A stretch of 64,000 nt of DNA from Porites lobata. Taxonomy: Eukaryota; Cnidaria; Anthozoa; Scleractinia; Poritidae. Position numbers and translations under genes: made by a program. The DNA is taken from NCBI GenBank assembly GCA_942486035.1, contig CALNXK010000016.1, positions 1,019,501 through 1,083,500 of the forward strand. Reading direction: 5' to 3'. The notes beneath the pieces were generated by a model, which was not told the origin of the DNA, did not search any database, and saw nothing but the letters and a program-made list of their open reading frames with translations. Positions 11,318-22,402 of this stretch are shown here, piece after piece (position 1 is the first letter of the stretch; the number at the start of each line of letters is the position of its first letter).

Positions 11318-14300
11318 TCAATCAAGAACAAGACCATCTACTTTCACCGTTGTATTTATCGTGCTCACATTGGACAGTGCAGTACCTCCAGAATCACCAA
11401 TTCTGTTCCCACTCAAATCAAAACTAGTTAAGGAGGATTTGACGGCAAGGGCCTGGGAAAAAAACGCAGCTCCAGAATCACCAATTCTGTTCCCACTCAA
11501 ATCCAGATTAGTTAAGAAGGAGTTGATTGCAAGAGCCTGGGAAAGAAACGCAGCTCCAGAATCGCCAATACTGTTCCCACTCAAATCCAGATTAGTTAAG
11601 AAGGAGTTGACGGCAAGAGCCTTGGAAAGAGACGCAGCTCCAGAATCACCAATACTGTTCCCACTCAAATCCAGATTAGTTAAGAAGGAGTTGACTGCAA
11701 GAGCCTTGGAAAGAGACGCAGCTCCAGAATCGCCAATACTGTTCTCACGCAAACCCAAATTAGTTAAGGAGGACTTGACTGCAAGAACCTGGGAAAGGGA
11801 CACAGCTCCAGAATCAACAATCTTGTTCCAATTCAAATCCAAATTTGTCAAGGATGAGTTGACTGCAAGAGCCTGGGAGAGAGACGCAGCACCAGAATCG
11901 CCAATACTGTTCCAACTCAAATCCAAATTAGTTAAAGAGGAGTTGACCGCAAGAGCCTGGGAAAGAAACGTAGCTCCAGAATCGCCGATTCTGATCCCAC
12001 GCAAATCCAAATTAGTTAAGGAGGAGTTGACTGCAAGAGCCTGGGAAAGAGAGACAGCTCCAGAATCGCCAATACTGTTCCAACTCAAATCCAAATTAGT
12101 TAAGGAGGAGTTGACTCCAAGAGCCTGGGAAAGAAACGCAGCTCCAGAATCGCCAATTCTGCTCCCACGCAAATCCAAATTAGTTAAGGAGGAGTTGGCT
12201 GCAAGAGCATGGGAAAGAGACGCAGCTCCAGAATCACCAATACTGTTCCAACTAAAATCCAGTTTAGTTAAGGAGGAGTTGACTGCAAGAGCCTGGGAAA
12301 GAGACGCAGCTCCAGAATGACCAATACTGTGCCCACGCAAATCCAAATTAGTTAGAGAGGAGTTGACTGAAAGGGCCTGAGAGAGAGACGCAGCTCCAGA
12401 ATCACCAATACTGTTCCCACGCAAATTCAAATTAGTTAAGGAGGAGTTCACTGCAAGAGCTTGAGCCAGAGACGCAGCTCCAGAATTGCCAAAACGGTTC
12501 TCACTCAAATCTAAATTAGTTAAGGAGGAGTTGACTGCAAGAGCCTGAGCAAGAGACGCAGCTCCAGAATTACCAAAACGGTTCTCACTCAAATCCAGTT
12601 TAGTTAAGGAGGAGTTGACTGCAAGGGCCTGAGCAAGAGACGCAGCTCCAGAATTACCAAAACGGTTCTCACTCAAATCCAGTTTAGTTAAGGAGGAGTT
12701 GACTGCAAGGGCCTGAGCAAGACACGCAGCTTCAGAATTGCCAAAACGAGTCTTACTCAAATCCAAATTGGTTAAGGAGGAGTTGACTGCAAGGGCCTGA
12801 GCAAGAGACGAAGCTCCAGAATTGCCAAAACTGTTCTTACTCAAATCCAAATTAGTTAAGGAGGAGTTTACTGCAAGGGCCTTGGAAAGAAAAACAACAT
12901 CATCTTCCCCTATTTCTGACTTCAAATTCAAATAACGAATGCGAAGGTGCTCTCCTAAGATGTAAACTAAACTTTGGTACTCTGATAAACAACCTAAAGA
13001 AAATACAAGACGCTTTGAAACGCCTTTCGCAGACTGAAGACTTATGATATTTCTAGCCATACATGTTACAAGAGACTCTGCGGTTTTCTCACTTGTTGAA
13101 ACTAAAATTCCGATCATAAATAAAAAGACTTGATACAAATCGTTCTCGTATCTTTGGTCAGTCACCACTGATTTGCACTCAATTTCTCCCTCAGTGAGTT
13201 TGTAAGCAAGATAGAAACCAGCAAAGAATTCTTGAAAGCTCTTATGAAGAAATGCATACCGCACAACAACTTTCCTCTTACTGCCACCAGCCTGAAGTGA
13301 AAGGAATCCGAACTTGGATAAGACAATGAGGCCACCGTCAGATTTATGTTCTTCAAAATACAATTCTCCTTTTAGAAGAGATTCTAATGCCATTCTTCCA
13401 AGATCTATTAATTCTTTTTTGTAAACGGTCAACAGGTCTTCATTCTTGCTCGCTAAACCTTGCTTTTGTTCATATCTTCTTAAAACACAAAGAACAATCT
13501 CCGTGTACAATTCAGTTCTGCTCGTTGGAAACACGCCTTCAAAATCCTCACAAATAACACACAGTAAGGCAGTGTTTAAGGGACTTTTTGTCAATTCATT
13601 CAGGTATCTATCCTGTTTTGACTCAAATAGAAAGGGCACATGCCATATGCTTTTTAGAAGTTTCCAGGCCAAGTGCTCTTTGTTGATGTTTTTAAAGTAT
13701 TTGAGAATAAAGCTTTCTGCATCCTCCATGGTAAATCCTTCAATTTCCCACAGAGTGTCAAAGTACCTCCTTACTTTACTTCCAGCCTCATGACGAGATG
13801 TGACAACAATGTAGCAACCTGAAAGTTCTTTACCTTGAACAAGGCTGGAGAGTACTTTGAGGTTACTCGGATCCACTTCATCCAGGCCGTCGAGAACTAA
13901 GAGAACTTTCGACTGATTTTCGCGAATGAATTTAAAGAAACATTCTTTAGCTTGATCTTGCATTTCCTCCGGTAAAATTTGATCATCAATAGCCTCCCAG
14001 ATGCTGGTTTGAAATTCGTTACATTTGAGAAGCAGTAGCACTTCAATATCTGGAAAAGACGGGTCCCATTCATCCTGCTTAGTTGCCCAATCATACGCCA
14101 GCTTTTGACAGTATGTGGTTTTTCCCATGCCAGGATCTCCCTCGATCAAGATTGTTCGGGGGCTTTGACATTCTGCGTGCGCCTTAAAGATAGCAGTCAT
14201 ATTGGTTATCTCGTCAGTAAGTACTCCTCGGGACTTTTCTTTACCAAAGATTTTAAGTCTAGTAAACATATCATTCAAATGAAAGCTGAAATCTTCACAC

Positions 14301-14382
14301 CAAGGGACAGGCAGAAGGCGTTGTTCACGTGTTCTATACAGTTGACGGATCTTCTCTAAAATGTCGCTTGGGTGTGACAAAT
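11318..14382 (-). CDS. NLR gene, exon 3 of 3 seen: NACHT domain plus leucine-rich repeats
   Basis: The exon starts after the acceptor TTTTTAG|AT at 14383-14384 and ends at a TGA at 11318-11320. Its first two bases complete a GAT codon with the last base of the upstream exon, so the frame is kept. Counting from L607 of the spliced protein: a Walker A loop GDPGMGKT at about 687-694, a Walker B LLVLDGLDEVD at about 766-776, a sensor-like VVTSRHE, and then the winged-helix/superhelical region. From about residue 1107 come 18 tandem 28-residue RI-type LRRs. This is the STAND P-loop NTPase architecture of NOD-like receptors: nucleotide-driven oligomerisation with LRRs sensing ligand or holding the protein off. 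It is expected to be cytosolic. The gene resembles NLRC3-type models in cnidarians. The TTG at 14380 is an internal codon and not a start. The frame is intact throughout. Confidence 0.9.
11369..12880 (-). repeat. Eighteen in-frame 84 bp units encoding LRRs
   Basis: Each unit is exactly 84 bp with the pattern ALAVNSSLTNLDLSxN-x-IGDSGA-SLSQ. Units 1-5 (N-terminal, 12461-12880) are of an FGNSGA type, and units 6-18 of an IGDSGA type. Units 7-12 alternate between an RG-x and an SWN version at the variable site, so a 168 bp dimer is repeated three times. Units 15-17 carry NSFLTN instead of NSSLTN. No unit has an indel. The pattern points to growth by unequal crossing-over or gene conversion. Confidence 0.93.
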
Positions 14383-14943
14383 CTAAAAAGATAAATATTC
14401 ATTTAACCTCTTAGTTTGTATATTACAGAAAGCGCATGATTCGGGAAATATGACACTCTTTAAGAAGTACTTTGTGATTCTATTTTTAGTCCAATCAAAA
14501 AATTAAAAAAACAGATGGAAATATCCTGACCTCAATTTCACTGAAGCACTGGAATTAGGGATATAGACCCGGCATTACCGTCTGGTCAGTTGTCTCTTAA
14601 ATCGCCTAGATTTCAATGTGGCATGTGGTCACAGCATTTTATAAGCCAAGTCAAACTTTTGTTTGCAGAAAGTCCGAACTGATGAAAGTTCTTTCAGTTA
14701 CAGCATACTAGTGCTTCATAATGACGTCAGCAATGAGAAAGGAATGCCAAACACAAGAGTTCATCTTGTTGTCTTGACAAACTGAGCCAAATCCCCTAAG
14801 AACGTCTGCGTGGGAGGCTACTATTTCATGCTTCCGTGCAACAAGGAAAAGCTAAACTCAGGGTATCAAAAGCTTCATCTTTAAGCCTTACATTTAACTC
14901 ACATTAATCAATAATTACTGTGGGCGACAAGAGGAGCCCATAA

Positions 14944-15490
14944 TAGGCCATTTGCACTGAGAGGTCATGTGACATCATTTTTATGAAAATGAAAGTTGTA
15001 TGATTTTGCCTTCGAAAAACGATCAGTGGGTCATATCTTAAACAAAATAATGGTGATTTGGTTTTTCAAACCCGCACCATTTTCTTAAAATGAGTAAGTT
15101 CGTAGCTGGTCACGTGACCAAAATGTGATTTTTAAAATTACACAAGTTCTGCACTTAAACTTCAAGGAAAATGTTGAAACGATAATGTGGTAACGTTTAC
15201 AGCACATCTGAGTGTAACTATCAAACGTTTAACAAGATATAAGCAAAAAGTAGTTTTGGCCGAAATGTTGGAGGGCAAGAGTATGCCCTCCAACATGGCC
15301 GCCAATACAAATCATACTACTTTGTTGAAAAATCAAAGTGCCATAAAATATCTCCTTTAAATGCGTTTCCTCTCAAATTTCGGGTGTAGGATAATTTTTA
15401 TGTGCTCTGTCAATTTTTGGCATTAGCAAGATTCCAACTCATTGATTAAAGGAAGCATTGGTCACGTGACCTCTCCATGCAAATGGCCCA
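14944..15490. mobile_element. 547 bp MITE with 30 bp terminal inverted repeats
   Basis: The left end TAGGCCATTTGCACTGAGAG continues to GTCATGTGAC (14944-14973). The right end at 15461-15490, read on the minus strand, is TGGGCCATTTGCATGGAGAG followed by GTCACGTGAC. The interior has an extra small palindrome (TTGGAGGGCA-AGAGTA-TGCCCTCCAA near 15269-15294). It lies inside the NLR intron and has no coding capacity. Confidence 0.75.
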
Positions 15491-15934
15491 TTCTGATCTA
15501 CAGGTTGAAATTACGTATGCATGGCACTTATGTAACCATGTAGCTTCGAACAGCTATGTTTGGACCTCCACTAAAAATGAATGGAACACACAGAACTGGC
15601 AATGCGATCACATGTGTTTTAACTACCTATCATGTGAAACTTCCGTAAAGCACAGAATTGAAGAAAGACTTAGAGCGTGGTAACTTTGAATCGCTGTCGC
15701 CCATACTCGTTGATTATTACTTCGGCGGAGCGCGAAGTAAAGGATTCGCGACGCTCAGGAATGTATCAAAGTTGCAATTTTTTGACGAGATTGGGCAAGC
15801 AAAGTCTGTGGGTTTTCGGTTCTGTTCGGCTATTTGACGCCGAATTAGTTCGAGATATCTCGAGATCACTTCGATTTCTTTGATATACTCTTTAACTTTT
15901 TCGAGGAAGAAAGAATTATTATTTGGGCTTTCTC

Positions 15935-16022
15935 GGGGTTTGAACCGACTCACCTGTGTGACCCGTCAGATCAGAGGAGACTCAAAGTTGAGGGATTAGT
16001 CGATTGCGCTACTGCGACCCAA
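15935..16022 (-). repeat. tRNA-derived SINE head
   Basis: On the minus strand the segment reads GGGTCGCAGTAGCGCAATCG, with an A-box-like TAGCGCAATCGAC, and about 55 bp later GGTTCAAACCCCGA, a good B box. Spacing and ends resemble a tRNA gene, but the arms do not fold cleanly and no anticodon could be assigned. A tRNA pseudogene is the alternative. The 3' body and tail of the SINE, if present, would lie at lower coordinates and were not delimited. Confidence 0.5.
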
Positions 16023-16205
16023 GGTAGTTTGGATATGAAAAATAGTTATGAAATGGTGCACTAGTTTCGGGACAAGGTTGGGCGTGAAAGTTCGTGACTT
16101 TTCGGCTTGTTTCAACTATTTCACGAAATGAGACCGGACTACTTCGTGATATCTTGAGATCACTTCGAGTTTAGTCTTTAATTACTCGAGGAATAAATAG
16201 AGGAT

Positions 16206-16235
16206 ATTTCGTGGTCGCGCAGCGACACGAAATTT
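16206..16235. repeat. Hairpin in repeat-rich intron sequence
   Basis: ATTTCGTGGTCGC-GCA-GCGACACGAAAT is self-complementary apart from one mismatch. The surrounding 16030-16280 has the look of a decayed MITE. It also shares the phrase CGAGATCACTTCGA-TT with 15862-15880. Confidence 0.5.
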
Positions 16236-17564
16236 CTCTTCGAGTGTTGAAAAACATTTCACGAGTGAGCCCTCCGTTCGACCTGTTTTATGATGAATTT
16301 AAAGTTACAAAATGCTGCACAGACATTTTGTCTTTGTTGAGTGTTACGTAGTAAAATTTATTTCATGCGTTGCGTGACTTTCTCGAACGTTCTCTACGTT
16401 TTTGGATTATTTATGAATAATTAATTAGGGCATGTTTACATTTCAGCCTGAGTCAGCAGATTTGCATCAGTTACTGAAATCATAAAATATGTCGAAAAGC
16501 TACTCTATTCGCCTGTTTGGTATTTTCTAGAACCTTATGTCAAACGGTATTCAAGTTCCAAGCGAGTTCTTTTAACGAACTAAGTTTTTTCCCACGAGCT
16601 GGACTGCTATGTTTAGTCAAGTGTGACGAAGGTCGATTTTCAGGTTCTGTGTTTACAAGTTCGCGGAAGCCGTAAGATATCTGAAGTTCAAGTGAGAGTT
16701 TGTTATTATTGGTAGAGGTTGTTTAGTTTTACTCAAAGTTCAAGTCAAGTTTGTGTTGGCGGATGCTGTGTTTTAAAGCTCTGTAAAGGTTATGTTCCTT
16801 TGGTGTTAAACTTCCTTGTGTTAATCCGACATCCCTGCGTGCTGATAGCCAGTGAATAATTATCCTCAAAACATTCGAACTCGTGACTTTGAGTTTTAGC
16901 CAATTCCATGCTTAACGCAATTGACTCCTTACCCATGCCTTACATATCTTTAATCAGTACAGGAGACTGCTATGCTGTTTTTGAAGCCTGATGTGACTAA
17001 GAAAAATAGAGAATTGTTTTTTTAGAAGGATTTGTATGGCTAATATCTTGGAGACAATTTGTCCCGAAATGCTATTTTTTGGCAAGTAGGCCTCTTGGAT
17101 GTTGCTCTTTTCAGAATATCCTGACAAATCCCATAATTTCACAAATTAACACCTTACTCTTACCATATTTGATTTCTTACTATTGCTCAGCATTTACAAT
17201 TAATTAGTTCAACAACCACGACGCCGAAGTGTACGCTCCGTAGCGTCTTGTTACTATTTTAAATGTATACCTAAAAGAATGCTTACTAAGATTTCTGTTA
17301 ATTGTTAGGTATCAAGACTGCCGAGCAAGTGCAGCCAAGATGCTCTGAATCTTTGATACACCCAATTCAATTGAGGTCGCTTTGACAATATTGGTCATTA
17401 GCGATTGGGCATTGGGTATTTCAGCATACAGAACAATTCGATGATTTGCTTGAGTGACCACCAAACAATAGCTTGCCAGTGCCCAATTACCAATGCCCAA
17501 AGCAACCTTTATTGAGTCAGTTATATAACAGCAAGATCAATGCACACATAATACTAAAGCTAAC

Positions 17565-18206
17565 CTGACTCATTAAATTCACTTTCGAGTTCACTCAGCT
17601 TGTCTTTGATATCGTCCTCCACTTTCTTCCACTGCTTTAGAAGTTCCCTGAAATGTTCTTCCTCCAGAGGGTCCATTTCCTGATCCCTTATTTCGTCAAT
17701 GGCATCTCCATAATGGGCTCCTCCCAATCTCAACAAAGTGTCACGAATCTGCTGCCAGTAGTTACTGAACACAGCATCATTGATGAAGCCCTCTCCAGCA
17801 TGTTTAGACACAGCATTCATGAAACACCTAACACGGGCAATGTCAGACTCACGACTGGTGTCTGCTGTGAGAGGAGGTGTGTCCCAGCCAGCGGGTGGAG
17901 GACTCAGGTTACATATCGTCCTTAAGAGCACCATCAAGAGGGGGATATCAAAGCTTGCAGATGTCACTTCAGAGGATGAAGAAGGATACAATTTACTCCA
18001 TTGGAGTGAGTTTAACACCCCTTGCTTTCGAAGTAACAACAGTTTAAAGTGTGCTTGATGTTTCAAACACCTATGAAGACTCTGTGGTGGAATTATTTTG
18101 TCAAAGGTTGCTCTGAGTGCCTTTGAACCCAAGGTGATTAGAAGACGACATAAATGGGGATAATTTAATCTCTCATTAGTGCAAGCAAAGTGAGTTGATT
18201 CAGGAT
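17565..18206 (-). CDS. NLR gene, exon 2: HEPN/DZIP3-like domain
   Basis: A 642 bp symmetric phase-1 exon. The acceptor is TTCTGCCTTATAG|AT (boundary 18206/18207) and the donor is TCAG|GTTAGC (17565/17564). It encodes residues about 392-605 of the spliced protein. The helical block LITLGSKALRATFDKIIPP, then LLRKQGVLNSLQWSKLYP, FDIPLLMVLLRTICNLSPP and DIARVRCFMNAVSKHA, matches the order of the HEPN domain of DZIP3-like proteins, often found next to NACHT in cnidarian gene models. The tail (LKQWKKVEDDIKDKLSELES) is likely coiled coil. At the expected RNxxxH-type site the arginine is methionine (FMNAVSKH), so RNase activity is doubtful. The family is assigned from memory of the domain's pattern. 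Confidence 0.82.
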
Positions 18207-19044
18207 CTATAAGGCAGAATGACAAAAATTCATTAATCAAAATTTTCACTTTTTATGGTTGCTATAAGTAATTAACCGTTGCCAAATTCTACAAGCTTTT
18301 TAACTACAGGGTTTGAGCAGACTTATTCCAAAACAATACTTTACTTTTCCAGATAATTTCAAGGTGAACAAAATTAATAGGTGATCACTTAAAGACCTTG
18401 AAAAACACCGGATCCAAGCTTTTTTCATGATGCACTGTAAACATATCGTAAACAAGGTGCAATGTGGACATTCTGTGATTAAATGTCTTCAATACAGGGG
18501 AGATTGAATGGAAATTGACCACAGGGAAACAATCACTTATTAAGCAATTGTTGTATACCTATGAAAAAAAGGTCCAGAGTTTTTACTATTTTTCCAGAGA
18601 CTTTTTTTCTATTTTTCAAGACCTTTTCCAGGTGTTACGGGTTATGCTTTCAACTGACAACCCTGCAAATGGCAACTGGAATTAAGGCTTTTACCTCTTA
18701 ACATGCCATGACACTGCCATGGGTCTACCATAATATTTAGTATTACTAGGTGTCTAACCCTTATAGAGACAATTTGTTGGGCAAAACCACTGCCCACTCC
18801 TGATTGCTGTCTGACACCCAAAAAACACTTTCAACCAAGCTCTCAAATGTATGATGGAAAATATTTTTTTGCAGAAAAAAAAGAAAAATAAATAAATAAA
18901 TAATAAAACGATAACAATAAGAATAAATTTAATAGAATTCAATTCATATTTTAAAAAATAATAATATTTATTACTTGACATTGTGCAAATTAATAAAGTA
19001 ATACATGATTAAAATAATGTACATGATCAAATTGACATTCATAC
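18207..19044 (-). other. Intron between the glycosyltransferase and HEPN exons
   Basis: An 838 bp intron with donor CACG|GTATGA and a pyrimidine-rich acceptor. It contains an AAAT-rich simple repeat near 18880-18905. No coding sequence was recognised. Confidence 0.65.
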
Positions 19045-20218
19045 CGTGAACCCAACTGATCATCTTCTCAGTAAGATCTTTAATCTGTTTTGCCCAGTTG
19101 TACTTTTTGTCGAAGGAATCACGCAACCTTTTCGCTTCCTCCAGTCGACTTTTCCTGTCCTTGGCCAAGATTTTCTTAATAGCTGAGGTCCAGTCAGCAG
19201 GTTCATTTGAGTTAACAACATATGTTGAACCAAAAGGTACACTGCACAAAGCTTCTCCAAAACCAGAGTTGCCACTGACAAGCACAGGCAGACCAGCTGA
19301 CAGGGCCTCAAGTCCTGTCAATCCAAACCCTTCTGTTCTTGAAGGCATGATTACAAGATCCACTTCTTGAAACAAGTCCTTCAAACTCTCTCGCTCTTTA
19401 ACAAATCCTCTTACTCTCAAGCGCCTTTCAGGAACACCACATTCAGTCAACCAGTTTGCTATTTCTTTGTGTTTTCCATCTGGAGCTCCAACAAACACAA
19501 GACGAGTATCTTCTAATGCAGCAATTGCTTTTCCTGCAATGTCAAACCCTTTTAATTCAAAATCTTCTACGTCTCCTCGACCAAACACTAAGACACTACG
19601 TTGTTGCCGTTCACTAGGAACCTGCTTCAAGGCTGCAAACTCTTCAAATATTCCAGGAGTGAAGTCAAGAACAGTGTCATCTTTTTTACAGCTACGTAGA
19701 TATGAGCGGAAGGCCTCACTCAACTTGGGTCCAACTCCTACAACATGATCTGCCATTTTACACAGTTCTACTTCAGTCTTGTGCTTTTCTTCGCCCTTTG
19801 AAATTGGGTTGGAATAGTTTTTAAACATCCCAAGTTCTTCAGGGTCTGTGTGCACCACTTGAAGCCATTTGCACTTTTTAGATTTTTTTATGATTTGTAC
19901 TTGTTTACCAAGTTTAACACCATGACCCACAATAATATCAATTTGCAGATGATCTGGAGGGAAGCTAAGCCAGTCCAATTGTTCATAGCCAAGTAGTGGT
20001 GTTGCCTCCACGATCTTCACATTGTTTTGTAAGGCAACTTTCTTGTCCTCTTGACTGCATTGTGGTAAAAAGAAAGTGATTTCCACTTCAGGGCATTTGG
20101 CTAACTGAATGGCTAATTCTCTGTTTATGGTAGAAAGCCCTCCTTTGCTTGATCCCCATTCAGAAGCCAATATGGTGACTTTCACTTTGTGAGAGCCACA
20201 CACTCGGTCATCACTCAT
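19045..20218 (-). CDS. NLR gene, exon 1: GT-B glycosyltransferase (group 1/GT4-like) domain
   Basis: Starts at ATG 20218, just after an acceptor-like TTTAAACAG|GC, so a 5' non-coding exon upstream is likely. It encodes about 391 residues. The N-terminal Rossmann half begins VKVTILASEWGSSKGGLST (residues 12-30) and includes VVHTDPEELG. The C-terminal donor-binding half holds SVLVFGRGDVEDFELKGFD (208-226), RLRVRGFV and the EX7E motif EGFGLTGLE at 296-304 followed by ALSAGLPVLVS. The full-length frame would run on 24 hydrophobic codons to a stop at 18971, but a donor (CACG|GTATGA) at 19045/19044 has exactly the phase needed to join the HEPN exon. Use of a nucleotide-sugar donor is inferred from family membership. 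A stand-alone glycosyltransferase with the unspliced tail is the alternative. Confidence 0.87.
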
Positions 20219-20390
20219 GCCTGTTTAAACTCTTTGTACAGAAGATGCTGTTACCAAATATCAAAGTTGCACTACAAAATGATAGATAAAAACAGAGAAC
20301 AATATATTATGATAAACATTTTCAAAACTTCTATACTACCTAACTTCCAAAATTCCAGCTAGGGTTCTTTTCAGAACACTAAATGGCTGC

Positions 20391-20694
20391 TGAATGGCAA
20401 ATGACTCTGAAGTTTATAGTGATTATATAGTGTCATATAGTTTGCATGCAGTCTCTTACATGTGCGCATGCAGATTAGCATGCTCTACACAGCTTAATGC
20501 TCGCTGAAATAAAAGCTTGTAGTGTTTCCTGCACTGAGTCTTCTTGAATGTGACAATATCCTGATCCAAAACCACAACTGAGTGAATCAGGTTCTGTTTA
20601 AGGTCATTATATACTGAGCAAACCGACCTGAAAATTGATTCACTCAGTTTCCTTACCCTAATCACTAAACTTCAGAGTCATTTGAATGCCATTT
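20391..20694. mobile_element. MITE upstream of the NLR gene
   Basis: TGGCAAATGACTCTGAAGTT at about 20395-20414 is mirrored, with a small gap, by AACTTCAGAGTCATTTGAAT near 20669-20688. Arms are about 35 bp and the interior has no gene. It sits about 170 bp upstream of the predicted start codon and could overlap the promoter. Confidence 0.65.
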
Positions 20695-22402
20695 GTTCCT
20701 GGCACCAAAATTCCTAACTTGATATTACCACACTTCCATCAGGATTGTCAGAAAGTTTTGAAGTAGAAGGCTGAGTTGTCAAAGTAAGCGGCCAGTCCAG
20801 GGATGTCTTAGTTAAAAAATGCCATATGTAAAGAACTGCCAAGCAAAGTAGCCGGCCGATACTAACCAAATAGGCGGCGATTTTCGCCAGCAACCGGCTA
20901 CTTTTGACAACCCTGTTCCATACTGCCAAACTTCCACACTTTAACACTTCTTCCACACTTTTGTGACCCACAATCTGGCACTTACAAGTAAGAACATACA
21001 TTATGTTAATAGATGTAATAATCATGAGTCAGTGCCCATGGTTACTTGGAATAAACTTTCCTTTTGGATGAAATTTATCAGAGGCCAAATGAGACAGCTA
21101 CATGTATGCGCGTGCGCTGCAAATGAATCCACCCTCTGACTAAAGGATAATTAAATAGAAACTAGTGGCAATTTATATGCAAATTTCATGCTTTGTGAAT
21201 ACAAATAGATTCATTCCAAGTATTAATTACATAAAAACCTACTCATAGTCATGATCTCACCTTTAGCACTTTTAAATATCACAGACTTACAAATACGTAT
21301 AATTTGTTCAAAAACACCACACTTTCTATAAATACCCATGGCAAGCAGCATTTCAAGCAGACTGTCTGCAGTATACTACTAATAACTAGGTATACCTATC
21401 GATAGAGTGCCAACGAGGAAATCATGCGCATTTTGCTTAGGAATAAAATTCCTTTTTTTCCCATTTGACCGTTTCTTGGTCCCTTCCTGTTGCAAGGATT
21501 ATTTTCTTGAAAAGTTCTCAGGTTCAGTCTGGTGGCTTTACAAACCTGCTATGTAAAAGTGTGAAGTGCCTTGAAAGAATAAAGTCAGCTTTGCAAAGGA
21601 AGCGATCGGGAATATTATTAAGTCCAGCTACAAATCTACTGTCGGTTCGGTTTCACATTGTTGATAAATATTTGCACAGTTTAATCATTTAAACCTCCTT
21701 TCAAATTTCCCGAGGTTTTTTGTTATCGGATTGAAGCTTAGAATGATTCGCTGGGCCATGTGAAATGTTTTCAAGGACATGCGATGTACGGCACGTCGGT
21801 ATTTAATTTTAGTTCATTATTTTTATACTGAAATCGGCCAGGTTTCGAAAATAATGGCGTTGTTTGCTTTTCCTTTGTCGTTCGCTTTAGGCTTGTAATT
21901 CGTTTTTGTTCTCATTGTTTTTGTTTGCTGGTTAGATTTTTTCCCCAACACCAGATTTTCCAACAGAAGCGACTGCATTCTTCGTGTCAAGCTTTCCTTA
22001 TCTCCTCGTGTAATCTGATCCTTTTTAGTGGTGAGAATATTGCTTGCTGCACATAGAACACTTTTGCTGTTTTACAAACTTCTCTTCGTTAAAACTTAAC
22101 ATTATGGCCCCTAAAATTAATAGAATATATCAAGTGCTCATGTCTCTTGACTGCGGTGGCCGGGTTTGACGAAAAAATTTAGGTAAATAAACACAGGAAG
22201 TCACGACGGCGGGAAGTGTGTGAAATTTTGTTTGGTATTCGGCTTGAGCCCGTGCGCCAGGTACTGCCTTTTGATTGGTTCACAACTGACCACTTGGTCT
22301 CAGGGGAATCTACATTACATTGGGTTGGTTACACGTTTTTCAGCTCGATCGAGAATTTTTCTGCCTATTGCCCAGTCTTACGCGGCTCTATTCTGCTGCC
22401 GC
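20695..22402. other. Spacer between the NLR gene and the Ginger element
   Basis: No supported gene. It probably holds the NLR promoter and a 5' non-coding exon, neither of which could be fixed from sequence alone. A dispersed fragment lies at about 20850-20915 (CCGGCTACTTTTGACAACCC). Confidence 0.4.

Larger units (their letters stand above)
14383..17564 (-). other. Intron between the HEPN and NACHT exons
   Basis: A 3.2 kb intron with donor G|GTTAGC at 17564 and acceptor TTTTTAG at 14383. It holds a half-copy of a palindrome arm (14797-14822, see 60895), a TIR element, a tRNA-like SINE head and a hairpin, all listed separately. No coding exon was recognised in it. Confidence 0.7.

Noticed and set aside
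11223..12320. A 365-codon plus-strand frame through the LRR repeats
   Set aside because: It is the complementary strand of the 84 bp LRR units. Because 84 is divisible by three, any frame open in one unit stays open through all of them. The peptide has no independent family resemblance, and the opposite strand encodes a clear LRR domain.
18971..19044. Hydrophobic C-terminal tail (NLIMYIILIMYYFINL) as a membrane anchor of the glycosyltransferase
   Set aside because: The tail lies after a good donor whose phase fits the next exon, and it is AT-rich like the intron. It was kept only as an alternative if splicing does not occur.
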